The notes: a model not told the origin generated them from the letters alone. Positions 16,152-24,713 are shown, counted from the stretch's first letter. The stretch is DNA of 48,272 nucleotides from CAZRNB01 sp964601355 (GCA_964601355.1 CAZRNB010000005.1:1-48272); one strand, 5' to 3'. Numbers and translations: made by a program.

Positions 16152-16805
16152 TCATGCTTTGACGAGGGCATCCAGTTTCTCAAATACAAAAGTGCTTACC
16201 TCGTCTGCGTCGCTATTAGCATCGATATCATAAACTGTTCGGCTGTTTTTATAATATTCTACCAGCGGCTCTGTTTGCCGATGATAGGTTTTGAGACGGT
16301 TTGCCACCACGTCAGGTTTATCGTCCGGACGCTGAATCAGCTTGACGCCATCGCTATCACATACTCCGTCAACTTTTGGTTTTAAGTTTTTGACGTGGTA
16401 CACTGCGCCGCATTTTGGACAGCTTCTTCTGCCGGTCATCCGCTGCATAATTATTCGGCCGTCAACCTGCAGATTCAGAATAACATCTATGTCCTGACCG
16501 CTGCCGACCAGCGACGCATCAAGCTCGGCGGCTTGATTGACGGTTCGGGGAAAACCATCCAGAATAAAACCAGAAGCTTTCGTCTTTTTCACTGCATCAA
16601 TCATCATCTCAATAATGATTTCATCCGGCACAAGTGCGCCGGAATCCATAAAACCGCAGGCCTTTTTCCCAAGCTCGGTACCGGCGGCTCTTTGTTCCCG
16701 CAATATATCACCACTGGACAGGTGCTGCAGACCATATCGAGCGACAATTCGCTTACACAGTGTTCCTTTGCCTGCACCGGGGGCACCGAGTAAAACTAAC
16801 CTCAT
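16152..16805 (-). CDS. adk: Adenylate kinase, zinc-type LID
   Basis: The 217-residue enzyme interconverts ATP, ADP and AMP. The P-loop GAPGAGKGT lies at residues 7-15, followed by the AMP-binding region (SSGDILR) and DGFPRT at 83-88. The long LID domain carries Cys129, Cys132, Cys149 and Asp152, a three-Cys plus Asp zinc site known from other bacteria. The start overlaps the secY stop as ATGA, so translation is likely coupled. Confidence 0.97.
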   Translation of the reverse strand: MRLVLLGAPGAGKGTLCKRIVARYGLQHLSSGDILREQRAAGTELGKKACGFMDSGALVPDEIIIEMMIDAVKKTKASGFILDGFPRTVNQAAELDASLVGSGQDIDVILNLQVDGRIIMQRMTGRRSCPKCGAVYHVKNLKPKVDGVCDSDGVKLIQRPDDKPDVVANRLKTYHRQTEPLVEYYKNSRTVYDIDANSDADEVSTFVFEKLDALVKA

Positions 16806-18169
16806 GCGTAAGCTCCCTTTATTCTGCCTGTTCCCATGAAACCTTCGTAGCTGCGCATCAGGAGGTTAGCCTCGATTTTCTGCACCAAATCCAGCGAGAC
16901 GCTGACAACTATCAATAAACCTGTACCGCCGAGGAACGTCGCCACACTGAATGGAATTCCCAGCAACATTGCAACCAGCGATGGGATAATAGCGATAGCA
17001 GCTAAAAATGCAGCTCCAAAATATGTAATTCTGATCATCACCGTTTCAAGATAATCAGCAGTTCTGCGCCCCGGCCGAAGCCCGGGAACAAATGCCCCCG
17101 AGTCCCGCAGGTTCTTGGCCATGTCTTTGGGCTGAAACTGCACCGTTACCCAAAAATAAGCAAATAAAAATATCAATAACATATACAAAACACTGTGGAA
17201 ATAACCTTCATAGCGAAAAGCGCCACGCAACATGCTCAGAAATTCCGACTGAGGAAACCGGACTGCCACCTGGTCAATTAGAATCGGAGGGAATATCATA
17301 AAGCTGGACGCAAAAATTATCGGCATTACGCCGCCATGATTGACGCGCAGCGGCACATACTGCCTTTGGCCGCCGTATATCCTGTGACCCCGCATCAGCT
17401 TTGCCTGCTGAATCGGTATTCTTCGCTGTCCCTGCGTTATTAGTATGGCGCCTGCCGTAACAAATATGAAGGCTGCCACCAGGAAAAATATCTTCGCAGG
17501 ACCTATTGTGCCTGGCTCTGGTGCAACTGAGAAGCTGGCGTTCCGCACAAGCCACCACACCGACCAGGGCATTCTATCAACGATGCCGGCCATAATTATC
17601 AAACTAATACCATTACCTATGCCGTATTCATCTATTTGTTCGCCGAGCCACATCATAAAAATGGTGCCGGCCGTCATGCCGAAAACACCCATTAACAGAG
17701 CCTGACGCTCCATGCCGGCATAAGCCAATCCTTCCTCTCCTGCCCCTCCCCAACCCAGCACCTTCATATACATTACCGCCTGAATTACGCAAACCAGCAC
17801 GGTGAGGTAACGCGTGTACTCGTTTATTTTCTTATAACCGGTATAACCTTCCTGACGCAGCTTTTTTAAAGCAGGAACAACTTCGCCCAGCAGCATGAGA
17901 ATAATAGATGCGGTGATATATGGCATAATCCCCAGGCCAAACAGCGAGGTTTTGTCTAATCTTCCGCCGGTGAACATCTGCATATACAAAGCTGCCCTGC
18001 GCAGAGGAGTATCTGCTTCTCCAGACATCCTTGCGGATATCTTTGCCTGGTCAAAACCAGGTACAGGAATGTGGAAACCAACCCTGTATATCAACAGAAG
18101 CGCAATCGTAAAAAGAAGTTTATTGCGCAAATCCGGGATTTTAAATATGTTCAATACCGTCCTAATCAT
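16802..18169 (-). CDS. secY: Protein translocase subunit SecY
   Basis: The 455-residue channel protein has ten predicted membrane helices, the plug region after helix 1, TASIILMLLGEVVPAL, the GIGNGISLIIMAGIV motif and the cytoplasmic loop QGQRRIPIQQAK. With SecE (encoded about 25 kb upstream in this superoperon) it forms the SecYEG core. It lies 48 nt after rplO and overlaps adk. Length is slightly above usual because of a longer first periplasmic/loop region. Confidence 0.97.
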   Translation of the reverse strand: MIRTVLNIFKIPDLRNKLLFTIALLLIYRVGFHIPVPGFDQAKISARMSGEADTPLRRAALYMQMFTGGRLDKTSLFGLGIMPYITASIILMLLGEVVPALKKLRQEGYTGYKKINEYTRYLTVLVCVIQAVMYMKVLGWGGAGEEGLAYAGMERQALLMGVFGMTAGTIFMMWLGEQIDEYGIGNGISLIIMAGIVDRMPWSVWWLVRNASFSVAPEPGTIGPAKIFFLVAAFIFVTAGAILITQGQRRIPIQQAKLMRGHRIYGGQRQYVPLRVNHGGVMPIIFASSFMIFPPILIDQVAVRFPQSEFLSMLRGAFRYEGYFHSVLYMLLIFLFAYFWVTVQFQPKDMAKNLRDSGAFVPGLRPGRRTADYLETVMIRITYFGAAFLAAIAIIPSLVAMLLGIPFSVATFLGGTGLLIVVSVSLDLVQKIEANLLMRSYEGFMGTGRIKGAYA

Positions 18170-18217
18170 ATCTGGAACCTGAAGTACCTTTAGGCGCTTA
18201 CCTGACCGCCTTTTTTA

Positions 18218-18667
18218 CTATTTACTTATTGTTTTTACTGAACCGCCGCAGCCCACTATTTTCTGCTCTGCGGTCCTGCTGAATTTGTGAGCAGTCATAT
18301 GCAGCTTCTTCGTCAGCTCGCCATCGCCGAGTATTTTAACTTTGCCTTTGCAACTCCGCACGAGCCCGGCTTTAAACAGCTCTTCCGCGCCAACATTATC
18401 GCCGTCATTGAATAAATCCAGTTGTGAAACATTGACAATTTCAAATCGCTTCGCGAAATTGAAATTGCTAAAGCCGCGTTTTGGCAGCCGTCTATATAAA
18501 GGCATCTGCCCACCTTCATAAAGTGACACACGCATTGCGCCGGTTCTGCTGCGGCTTCCTTTCATGCCTTTGCCACAAGTTTTGCCGTGTCCGGAGCCGC
18601 TTCCTCTGCCGACCCGCCGGCGGGCTTTCTTACTGCCTGCAATATAAGTTATTTCCCAGTCAAACAT
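18218..18667 (-). CDS. rplO: 50S ribosomal protein L15
   Basis: The 149-residue protein has the Gly/Arg-rich N-terminus KKARRRVGRGSGSGHGKT and the GGQMPLYRRLPKRGF motif of L15, a late assembly protein of the large subunit. It starts 19 nt after rpsE; rpmD (L30), which usually lies between the two, is absent here. Confidence 0.97.
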   Translation of the reverse strand: MFDWEITYIAGSKKARRRVGRGSGSGHGKTCGKGMKGSRSRTGAMRVSLYEGGQMPLYRRLPKRGFSNFNFAKRFEIVNVSQLDLFNDGDNVGAEELFKAGLVRSCKGKVKILGDGELTKKLHMTAHKFSRTAEQKIVGCGGSVKTISK

Positions 18668-18686
18668 TTAATCACCCCAATGGCGT

Positions 18687-19202
18687 TTAGCCGCTTTTGA
18701 CCGCCAATGTTATGCCGCGAATACCTTCAATCATTTCTCTGCTGCGTAATCTCAACAATCCATTCATGGCAGCCTTTACAACGTTCTTGGCAGAAGTGCT
18801 TCCATAGACTTTTGTAAGAACATCCTGTACCCCTGCATATTCGAGGACCGCACGCGCGCTGGAGCCGGCGATGACTCCCGTACCAGGACTAGCCGGAACC
18901 ATTATTATCTCTGTGGCACTGTACTTACCGACGATCTTATGTGGAATCGTTCGATTAGCTAACACGATCTTGTGCAGACTCTTCTTGGCTTCTTTCAAAC
19001 CTTTTTCAACCGCCAGAGGAACCTCGTTAGCCTTACCATAACCGATGCCTACTGTGCCGGCTCGGTCTCCAACGACGACCAAAGCCGCGAAGCTGAATCG
19101 CCGTCCTCCCTTGACGACCTTGGCGCAACGGAATACCTTTACAACCGTATCCTCCAACGGCTTCTCTTCCAGCTCAACAACTCTTCCCGCTTCTTGCTCC
19201 AA
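18687..19202 (-). CDS. rpsE: 30S ribosomal protein S5 (TTG start)
   Basis: The 171-residue protein has the S5 signatures KVVKGGRRFSFAALVVVGD and VMPASPGTGVIAG-like VPASPGTGVIAGSSARAV. S5 lies on the back of the small subunit and helps decoding accuracy. The start is a TTG, chosen because GGAGG lies about 8 nt upstream and no ATG occurs before the conserved core. It follows rplR by 28 nt. Confidence 0.96.
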   Translation of the reverse strand: MEQEAGRVVELEEKPLEDTVVKVFRCAKVVKGGRRFSFAALVVVGDRAGTVGIGYGKANEVPLAVEKGLKEAKKSLHKIVLANRTIPHKIVGKYSATEIIMVPASPGTGVIAGSSARAVLEYAGVQDVLTKVYGSTSAKNVVKAAMNGLLRLRSREMIEGIRGITLAVKSG

Positions 19203-19230
19203 ACTTTTTCCTCCAAACTTCCGCTAAACT

Positions 19231-19596
19231 TTAAAAAACCAATCCGGCTTTTCTCGCCGCATCGGCAAGCGATTTAACTCTGCCATGAAATTTATACCGG
19301 TTCCTATCAAAGCAGACACATTTAATACCGACTCCGATAGCCTGTTTTGCTATTGTCTGACCCACAATCTCAGCGGCCTTTTTGTTTGACGTTTCAGATA
19401 ACTGATCCGCCAATCCTTTTGCCCTGGTGCTGGCGGAAACAAGGGTTACTCCCGTTGTGTCATCGATAACCTGAACGTAAATATGCCTGTTAGACCGAAA
19501 AACAGACAATCGCGGCCTTTCCCGCGTCCCCAAAATCTTTTTTCGCACGTGATATTTACGCCTCAGCGTCGCTTTTTTTATCTTGTCAACATTCAC
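19231..19596 (-). CDS. rplR: 50S ribosomal protein L18 (GTG start)
   Basis: The 121-residue protein contains RPRLSVFRSNRHIYVQVID and the C-terminal RVKSLADAARKAGLVF, both typical of L18, a 5S rRNA binder. It begins with GTG; the N-terminal sequence from that codon matches the family length. The gap to rplF is 16 nt. Confidence 0.97.
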   Translation of the reverse strand: MNVDKIKKATLRRKYHVRKKILGTRERPRLSVFRSNRHIYVQVIDDTTGVTLVSASTRAKGLADQLSETSNKKAAEIVGQTIAKQAIGVGIKCVCFDRNRYKFHGRVKSLADAARKAGLVF

Positions 19597-19612
19597 GAAA
19601 ATTATATCCTAA

Positions 19613-20194
19613 CTATGTGGCTGCTGAAGTAAATGCTTTGCCAACTTTTCGTCGAACACGTTCACCTGCAAAACGGATGCCCTTACCCTTGTAGGGCTCC
19701 GGAGGCCTTATCTTGCGTATATCCGCAGCAAACTGCCCCAGGAGCTGCTTATCTACCGTCGAGAGCGTGAGCTTTGCAGGAACCTCACCTCCACGGGTTG
19801 CACTGACTTCAATGTTCACTTTCACGCCTTTGGGGATCGTCCGCTCTATCAGACGGGAAAAACCTATCTGAAATATCAGCTTTCCGCCCTGCTCTTTAAC
19901 GCTATAGCCGGTGCCGTAAATCTCCATTTTCTTTTCGTAACCCTTACTGACGCCGGCGACCATATTGGCAATCAGGGCGCGCATTGTTCCATGAAACTGC
20001 CTGCTTAGCCTGTCCTGCGGCTGGTCGTTCTTAACTATTATTTGCCGCGTATTACCGTCGATCTCCACCTTTATAAGGGGATGACACACCATCTGCAGGC
20101 TTCCTAACGGACCCGATACTGTGACAGATGAGCCTTTCAACTCAGCTCTAATCCCTTCAGGGATATCAATAGGTTTTTTCCCAATACGACTCAT
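19613..20194 (-). CDS. rplF: 50S ribosomal protein L6
   Basis: The 193-residue protein starts MSRIGKKPIDIPEGI and ends with the RPPEPYKGKGIRF motif region plus a short tail. L6 binds 23S rRNA near the factor-binding site. It is slightly longer than the usual 175-180 residues, from a C-terminal tail. The gap to rpsH is 2 nt. Confidence 0.97.
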   Translation of the reverse strand: MSRIGKKPIDIPEGIRAELKGSSVTVSGPLGSLQMVCHPLIKVEIDGNTRQIIVKNDQPQDRLSRQFHGTMRALIANMVAGVSKGYEKKMEIYGTGYSVKEQGGKLIFQIGFSRLIERTIPKGVKVNIEVSATRGGEVPAKLTLSTVDKQLLGQFAADIRKIRPPEPYKGKGIRFAGERVRRKVGKAFTSAAT

Positions 20195-20196
20195 TA

Positions 20197-20595
20197 TTAA
20201 CTGACCATACAGAGTATTTCGCCACCAATATTAGCCTGGTGGCAGTCTCTATCACTCATTACGCCCCTGCTTGTCGAAATAATAGCTATACCCATACCGT
20301 CCAGAACGCGAGGCAGTTTGTCAACGGAAGAATAAATACGATGGCCCAGCTTGCTCACCCTTTTGATTTCGCTTATTACAGGCTGACCCATCTGGTCATA
20401 CTTGAGAGTTATTCGCAGTATCCCACCTCTGCCGTCATCAACTCGGTCAAAATCCCTGATGTAGCCTTCTTTCTTTAACACATTTGCAATGCCTTCGCAA
20501 ATATTCGAAGCTCTAACTTCCACCTGCCCTTTATTAATTCGCACGGCATTGCGAATTCTCGTTAGCATATCAGCTATTGGGTCAACCAAACTCAT
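20197..20595 (-). CDS. rpsH: 30S ribosomal protein S8
   Basis: The 132-residue protein begins DPIADMLTRIRNA and ends with ISTSRGVMSDRDCHQANIGG-type S8 C-terminus. S8 binds the central domain of 16S rRNA and represses the spc operon in E. coli. It lies 24 nt after rpsZ and 2 nt before rplF. Confidence 0.97.
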   Translation of the reverse strand: MSLVDPIADMLTRIRNAVRINKGQVEVRASNICEGIANVLKKEGYIRDFDRVDDGRGGILRITLKYDQMGQPVISEIKRVSKLGHRIYSSVDKLPRVLDGMGIAIISTSRGVMSDRDCHQANIGGEILCMVS

Positions 20596-20619
20596 AATTT
20601 TGTACCTCGTGTCGGTTTT

Positions 20620-20805
20620 TTACCAGCTGGCTTTTCTGACACCCGGTATTTTTCCCTCATTAGCCAAGGTTCTGAAGCAAATCCTGCAAACTTTAAATTT
20701 GCGATAAACAGCTCGTGATCTTCCACAAAGCTCGCAACGTGTGTACTGCCTGACACGGAACTTTTGTTTCTTTCTTGCCTTATTTTCCAGCGCTTTAGTG
20801 GACAT
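20620..20805 (-). CDS. rpsZ: 30S ribosomal protein S14, type Z
   Basis: The short 61-residue S14 has C24-x2-C27 and C40-x2-C43, a zinc ribbon, and ends in GKIPGVRKASW, typical of the zinc-dependent form of S14. It lies between rplE and rpsH, the standard place. Confidence 0.97.
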   Translation of the reverse strand: MSTKALENKARKKQKFRVRQYTRCELCGRSRAVYRKFKVCRICFRTLANEGKIPGVRKASW

Positions 20806-20821
20806 CTATACATTCCTATTA

Positions 20822-20864
20822 TAGTTCAGTGTTCATAGTTTTTAGTTCATTGAACTACGAACTA
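20822..20864. repeat. Word repeat GTTCAtagtt between rplE and rpsZ
   Basis: The 56-bp gap is built from variants of a roughly 8-10-bp word (AGTTCAGTGTTCATAGTTTT, TAGTTCATTGAACTACGAAC), including an AGTTCAtTGAACT palindrome. It runs into the stop codon of rplE. Confidence 0.5.
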
Positions 20865-21419
20865 CTTACTATCTGTTATTTTTTTTCTAAACGGCATACC
20901 AAAGAGCAACAGCAATTGCTTTGCCTCCTTATCGTTTTTCGCCGTCGTAACAAACGTTATGTTCATACCCTGCTGAAACTCGACCTGAGCCGGGTTGATT
21001 TCTGGAAAAACAGTTTGCTCAGACAGACCCATCGAGTAATTGCCTCTGCCGTCGAAGCCGTCCGGATTAAGACCTCGGAAGTCCCTTACCCGTGGAATTG
21101 TAAGATTTATGAGCCTGTCCAAAAATTCATACATTCTCACGCCGCGTAGAGTAACCTTCAGGCCGTTTTCCATGCCCTGGCGAAGTTTGAAATTTGAGAC
21201 GCTTCTTTTTGCCTTGCAGACAAGGGGCGCCTGGCCGGTAATCATTGTCAGGTCTTTTTTGGCCGCCTCAATATACTTTTTATCCTGCACGGCTTTTCCC
21301 ACACCCATCGAGACCACAACCTTTTCCACCCGCGGCACAGCCATCTGGCTTTTATAGCCGAATTCTTTAACCAGCTCCGGAACTATCCTGGACCTATATA
21401 AATCTTTTAACCGCGCCAT
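20862..21419 (-). CDS. rplE: 50S ribosomal protein L5
   Basis: The 185-residue protein contains the L5 motifs VPRVEKVVVSMGVGKA and LRGVRMYEFLDRLINLTIPR. L5 binds 5S rRNA and contacts the P-site tRNA. The last codons overlap the start of a word repeat, so the C-terminal few residues (ITDSK) may be less conserved. It follows rplX by 39 nt. Confidence 0.97.
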   Translation of the reverse strand: MARLKDLYRSRIVPELVKEFGYKSQMAVPRVEKVVVSMGVGKAVQDKKYIEAAKKDLTMITGQAPLVCKAKRSVSNFKLRQGMENGLKVTLRGVRMYEFLDRLINLTIPRVRDFRGLNPDGFDGRGNYSMGLSEQTVFPEINPAQVEFQQGMNITFVTTAKNDKEAKQLLLLFGMPFRKKITDSK

Positions 21420-21458
21420 AATATCAGGTTCGTAACCAAGCCCTCTATTTAAAGTTCT

Positions 21459-21797
21459 TTATTTACTCTTCGCCTTTCTAACAACACTGATTTCAGTACC
21501 GTCAGCAGCCACTCGTTTTTTAGTTCCGTCTTCGCCTAACTTGTAGTGGACCTTGCTGCTTTTGGAGGTTTTCGGATTCACGGGCAAAACATTGCTGATA
21601 TGAATAGGCTGCTCGACACTGACCCTGCCTCCCTGAGGATTTTTATGCGACGGCCGAACGTGCTTTTTTACTACATTGTGACCCTGAACCACCACCTTAT
21701 TCTTTTCAAGTATAACGCGCAGCACTCTTCCGGTGGCACCTTTTTGGTCACCTGCTATAATCCGAACCATATCACCTTTCTTAACGTGTCGAGCCAT
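21459..21797 (-). CDS. rplX: 50S ribosomal protein L24
   Basis: The 112-residue protein has the KOW motif at its N-terminus (VKKGDMVRIIAGDQKGATG) and the L24 region VVQGHNVVKKHVRPSH. L24 starts large-subunit assembly. It lies 44 nt after rplN and before rplE. Confidence 0.97.
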   Translation of the reverse strand: MARHVKKGDMVRIIAGDQKGATGRVLRVILEKNKVVVQGHNVVKKHVRPSHKNPQGGRVSVEQPIHISNVLPVNPKTSKSSKVHYKLGEDGTKKRVAADGTEISVVRKAKSK

Positions 21798-21841
21798 CTT
21801 ACCTGCCGATTATTTGTAAACTCTGTGCCGCTATCGAATAC

Positions 21842-22228
21842 TCATACTACTTCGCTGGCCAGAGATATAATTTTCATATAATTTTTTTCGCGCAGCTCAC
21901 GAGCAACTGCTCCGAAAATTCTTGTCCCTATCGGATTTCCTTCATTATCAATCATCACCGCTGCATTTCTGTCAAATTTGACGTAGCTGCCGTCAGGCCG
22001 CCTCACTGAACTTGTGGTACGAATAATAACACATTTATGTACTTTTTTATGATCAAGCTGGCAGGTTGGTAATACCTTCTTAATAGCAACACAGACAATG
22101 TCCCCCAGAGTAGCGACCGCCCGGGTAAATTTGCCATGCGCTCCGGACCTGCCGAGGACCCTTATGCACAGCGCCGACTTGACACCCGAATTGTCGGCTA
22201 TATCCAACATTGTTTCCTGCTGAATCAC
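21842..22228 (-). CDS. rplN: 50S ribosomal protein L14 (GTG start)
   Basis: The 128-residue protein begins MIQQETMLDIADNSGVKSAL and ends with the GTRIFGAVARELREKNYMKI motif of L14, which contacts 16S rRNA at a subunit bridge. The GTG start overlaps the rpsQ stop as GTGA, which supports the choice and implies coupling. Confidence 0.97.
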   Translation of the reverse strand: MIQQETMLDIADNSGVKSALCIRVLGRSGAHGKFTRAVATLGDIVCVAIKKVLPTCQLDHKKVHKCVIIRTTSSVRRPDGSYVKFDRNAAVMIDNEGNPIGTRIFGAVARELREKNYMKIISLASEVV

Positions 22229-22554
22229 TTTATTGTTCCCGAATCAACGTCTTTCGTATCCTGTGTATCATTCAAGGACTCAGGCTTCAACGATTCAAGC
22301 TGAGCCGCCTTTTCCACAATACCAAGAAGACGCCAGCTTTTAGTCTTGCTATAAGGCCGGCATGGAGCAATTTCAACAAGGTCGCCGAGCCTGGCCTGGT
22401 TGCTCTCATCGTGCACGCTAAGCTTGGTTCTGCGTCTTAAGTATTTGCCGTACTTTGGATGTTTGACCGTAAAGTCAACGGCAATTTTAATGCTTTTATT
22501 GCCGCTGCTGCTTATTACTCTGCCGGTTAAGGTTTTTAATTTTCGTTCCTGCAT
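22225..22554 (-). CDS. rpsQ: 30S ribosomal protein S17
   Basis: The 109-residue protein has the OB-fold S17 core (LTGRVISSSGNKSIKIAVD, then HPKYGKYLRRRTKLSVHDE and RPYSKTKSWRL). A Ser/Asp/Glu-rich tail of about 25 residues from about 84 makes it longer than usual. S17 is a primary 16S rRNA binder. It lies 14 nt after rpmC. Confidence 0.97.
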   Translation of the reverse strand: MQERKLKTLTGRVISSSGNKSIKIAVDFTVKHPKYGKYLRRRTKLSVHDESNQARLGDLVEIAPCRPYSKTKSWRLLGIVEKAAQLESLKPESLNDTQDTKDVDSGTIK

Positions 22555-22568
22555 TTTTTTACTACCAA

Positions 22569-22778
22569 TTATCCAACATCAGCAGCGGAGCGTAATGCTC
22601 GCTCTCGCAGTATCGTTTTAAGCCTTGCAATATCGCGTCTAACGTTACTAATGGCCTTTGAATTTTCCAGCTTCTCCGTGACCGCCTGGGAACGTAAATC
22701 AAACAGATGCCTGCGAAGCTCCTGTAGCGTTTCCTCAAGCTCGTCACTGCCCATTTCACGATATTGCTGCACTTTCAC
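22569..22778 (-). CDS. rpmC: 50S ribosomal protein L29 (GTG start)
   Basis: The 69-residue helical protein contains REMGSDELEETLQELRRHLF and NVRRDIARLKTILRER, the L29 pattern. L29 sits at the tunnel exit where signal recognition particle docks. The GTG start is supported by AGGAG about 8 nt upstream. It is preceded by a strongly structured 105-nt gap after rplP. Confidence 0.95.
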   Translation of the reverse strand: MKVQQYREMGSDELEETLQELRRHLFDLRSQAVTEKLENSKAISNVRRDIARLKTILRERALRSAADVG

Positions 22779-22798
22779 CTAAAGCTCCTTTTCATGCT

Positions 22799-22885
22799 AC
22801 GGCACGGCCTTCCGGCTACGGCTTGGCTCTTCGCCAAGACGAGCTGCCGTGACGAGTCAGCCATGTACTGGATGGTACATGACTC
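22799..22885 (-). promoter_or_regulatory. Structured RNA region between rplP and rpmC
   Basis: On the minus-strand transcript an 11-bp stem (22854-22857 plus 22862-22868 with 22875-22885, one bulge) spans the rplP stop codon. It is followed by a possible three-way junction: ACGGCA/TGCCGT closing 22799-22850, CTTGGC-GAAGA-GCCAAG at 22822-22838 and a GCC-GGAA-GGC tetraloop hairpin at 22807-22816. Nothing identifies it; it may modulate translation of rpmC or processing. Confidence 0.5.
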
Positions 22886-23303
22886 ACAAAGAACGTATTC
22901 TCCTGACGAATCTGCACCTGATCGGCATCTTATGAGCAACTCTCAGCAACGCCTGCTTGGCAACGTCCTCGCTCACTCCACCGATTTCGAAACATATCTG
23001 GCCCGGCCTTACGCGAGCGATCCAAAATGCAGGCTCGCCTTTACCTTTACCCATTCGCGTCTCCAACGGCTTGGCGCTAACGGGCTGATGTGGAAACAGC
23101 CTCAGATAAACTTTTCCTTCACGATGCAGAAAATGGGTCGCAGCAACACGACCCGCCTCAATGGTTTTTGCGCTCACCCAGCTCGTTTCCATCGCCTGCA
23201 GACCATATTCGCCGAATGCAACGAGATTACCTCTTGTAGCATTTCCTTTCATTCTGCCGCGCTGGCTTTTTCGATACTTAACTCTTTTCGGCATCATTGC
23301 CAT
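22884..23303 (-). CDS. rplP: 50S ribosomal protein L16
   Basis: The 139-residue protein contains MPKRVKYRKSQRGRMKG, FGEYGLQAMETSWVSAKTIE and GKGKGEPAFWIARVRPGQIC. L16 lies near the A site of the large subunit. In-frame ATG codons at 23303, 23297 and 23294 are all possible; the family usually starts at or just before MPKRV, so the first few residues are uncertain. It lies 34 nt after rpsC. Confidence 0.96.
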   Translation of the reverse strand: MAMMPKRVKYRKSQRGRMKGNATRGNLVAFGEYGLQAMETSWVSAKTIEAGRVAATHFLHREGKVYLRLFPHQPVSAKPLETRMGKGKGEPAFWIARVRPGQICFEIGGVSEDVAKQALLRVAHKMPIRCRFVRRIRSL

Positions 23304-23337
23304 TTTTATAGACCCTGCCTATAAAAAATATATGTCA

Positions 23338-24129
23338 CTATTTAGCTTTAGATGGAATTACACTGCTGCTCTCCGTTGAGGCAGCTACGTTAGTTTCCGT
23401 GGCACTGCTTACAGGCCCTGCGGTTTCTTGAGGCGCCACGGTGGCGCGTCTTGGACGACGAGTGCGACGACGTATTCCCTGCTGAATCTCTTCACCGAAT
23501 TTGCCTTTATAAATCCATACTTTAATGCCAATTGCACCGTACGTTGTACGCGCCGTTGCCACGGCGTAATCCACGTTAGCATCCAGTGTATGCAACGGGA
23601 TGCTGCCGAGCTTCTGTGTTTCCGTTCGGGCCATTTCCGAGCCGGCCAGCCGGCCGGCGCAGGTAATCTTCACGCCCTTTGCACCGGCGGTCATCGCCGC
23701 TTCGCAAAATTGCTTCATTGTACGCCGAAATGAGGCACGCTTCGCCAACTGCTCGGCAATTGCCTCACCTACCAACATGGCGTTCAGGTCCGGCTCTTTT
23801 ATCTCAATAACGTTGACGGCTACCTTCCTGCCCGTCAGCTCTTCGAGCTCCTCTCGCAGCTTATCAACTTCTCCGCCTCTGGGGCCGATGACCACGCCGG
23901 GCCGAGCACTGTGCAGTGTTACATTCACTTCATTGCGCGTTCGTATAATCTCGACCTTCGCCACCGCACCTTTAGGCATTTGACGATTGAATTTATCGTC
24001 AACGTATTTGCGAATCCTCTGGTCCTCGACAAGAAAATCACCGTAATTAGCCTTGGGGGCAAACCACGTACTCTGCCATCCCAGCGTTACACCCGTCCTA
24101 AAACCTATTGGCGATGTTTTTTGACCCAT
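23338..24129 (-). CDS. rpsC: 30S ribosomal protein S3
   Basis: The 263-residue protein begins MGQKTSPIGFRTGVTLGW, carries a KH domain with VVIGPRGGEVDKLREEL and the C-terminal GAIGIKVWIYKGKF motif. An added tail of about 45 residues, Arg-rich then Ser/Thr/Ala-rich, extends it beyond the usual 210-240. S3 lines the mRNA entry site. It follows rplV by 35 nt. Confidence 0.97.
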   Translation of the reverse strand: MGQKTSPIGFRTGVTLGWQSTWFAPKANYGDFLVEDQRIRKYVDDKFNRQMPKGAVAKVEIIRTRNEVNVTLHSARPGVVIGPRGGEVDKLREELEELTGRKVAVNVIEIKEPDLNAMLVGEAIAEQLAKRASFRRTMKQFCEAAMTAGAKGVKITCAGRLAGSEMARTETQKLGSIPLHTLDANVDYAVATARTTYGAIGIKVWIYKGKFGEEIQQGIRRRTRRPRRATVAPQETAGPVSSATETNVAASTESSSVIPSKAK

Positions 24130-24164
24130 AATATTATATGCCGTTACACGTTTCTATTTTCATC

Positions 24165-24713
24165 TTAAGCCTGTGTCACCTCTATATGTATATGACAGGC
24201 CTTTTGGCGAATAGGATACGCTCTGCCTCTGTCCTTGGGTATCCATCTTTTTGTGCCGAGACGTATTCCCGCATCATCGACGCGAGCCTGGCTGACATAA
24301 AGATTGTCCACATCAGCCTGCTGCGCATCGGCGTCTGCAACGGCTGCTTTTAAGACCTGATTAACCATTACCGCAGCTCGTTTCCTCGTGAATTTCAGGA
24401 CATCCATCGCATCCTGAACACTTAAGCCGGCTATCAACTGTGTTACAAGCCTGGCCTTGCGTGCAGAAATCGGGGCGTACTGGTAAGACGACGCCCAATC
24501 AGCTAATTCGTTTACTTCTACGCCGAAAGCCGCAGCCAAACGACGGACGTCCTCGGTACGCGGCTGAGGCTTAAAAAGTCCCTGCTGCCAGTTCCTGACA
24601 GCCGTGATTGCTTTCATCCTGTCGAGCCTGCCTCTGGCGAGGTGGCCGGCCAAAGCATCTGCCGTCATCCTTCGCTTCTCAGACAACTCTTTTAGTTTCT
24701 TAGCACTTAACAT
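24165..24713 (-). CDS. rplV: 50S ribosomal protein L22 with N-terminal helix-turn-helix extension
   Basis: The L22 core starts at about residue 75 (SSYQYAPISARKARLV) and runs to the end with the RAYPIRQKACHIHIEV hairpin region; the core is normal in length (about 108). Ahead of it is an extra 70-75 residue domain. The part NWQQGLFKPQPRTEDVRRLA then AFGVEVNELADW has the rhythm of an XRE-type helix-turn-helix. The ATG at 24713 follows rpsS by 38 nt, and the extension is in frame without a stop, so it is real coding sequence. L22 lines the peptide tunnel and its N-terminus is at the surface, so the domain could be exposed. Its role is unknown. Confidence 0.93.
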   Translation of the reverse strand: MLSAKKLKELSEKRRMTADALAGHLARGRLDRMKAITAVRNWQQGLFKPQPRTEDVRRLAAAFGVEVNELADWASSYQYAPISARKARLVTQLIAGLSVQDAMDVLKFTRKRAAVMVNQVLKAAVADADAQQADVDNLYVSQARVDDAGIRLGTKRWIPKDRGRAYPIRQKACHIHIEVTQA

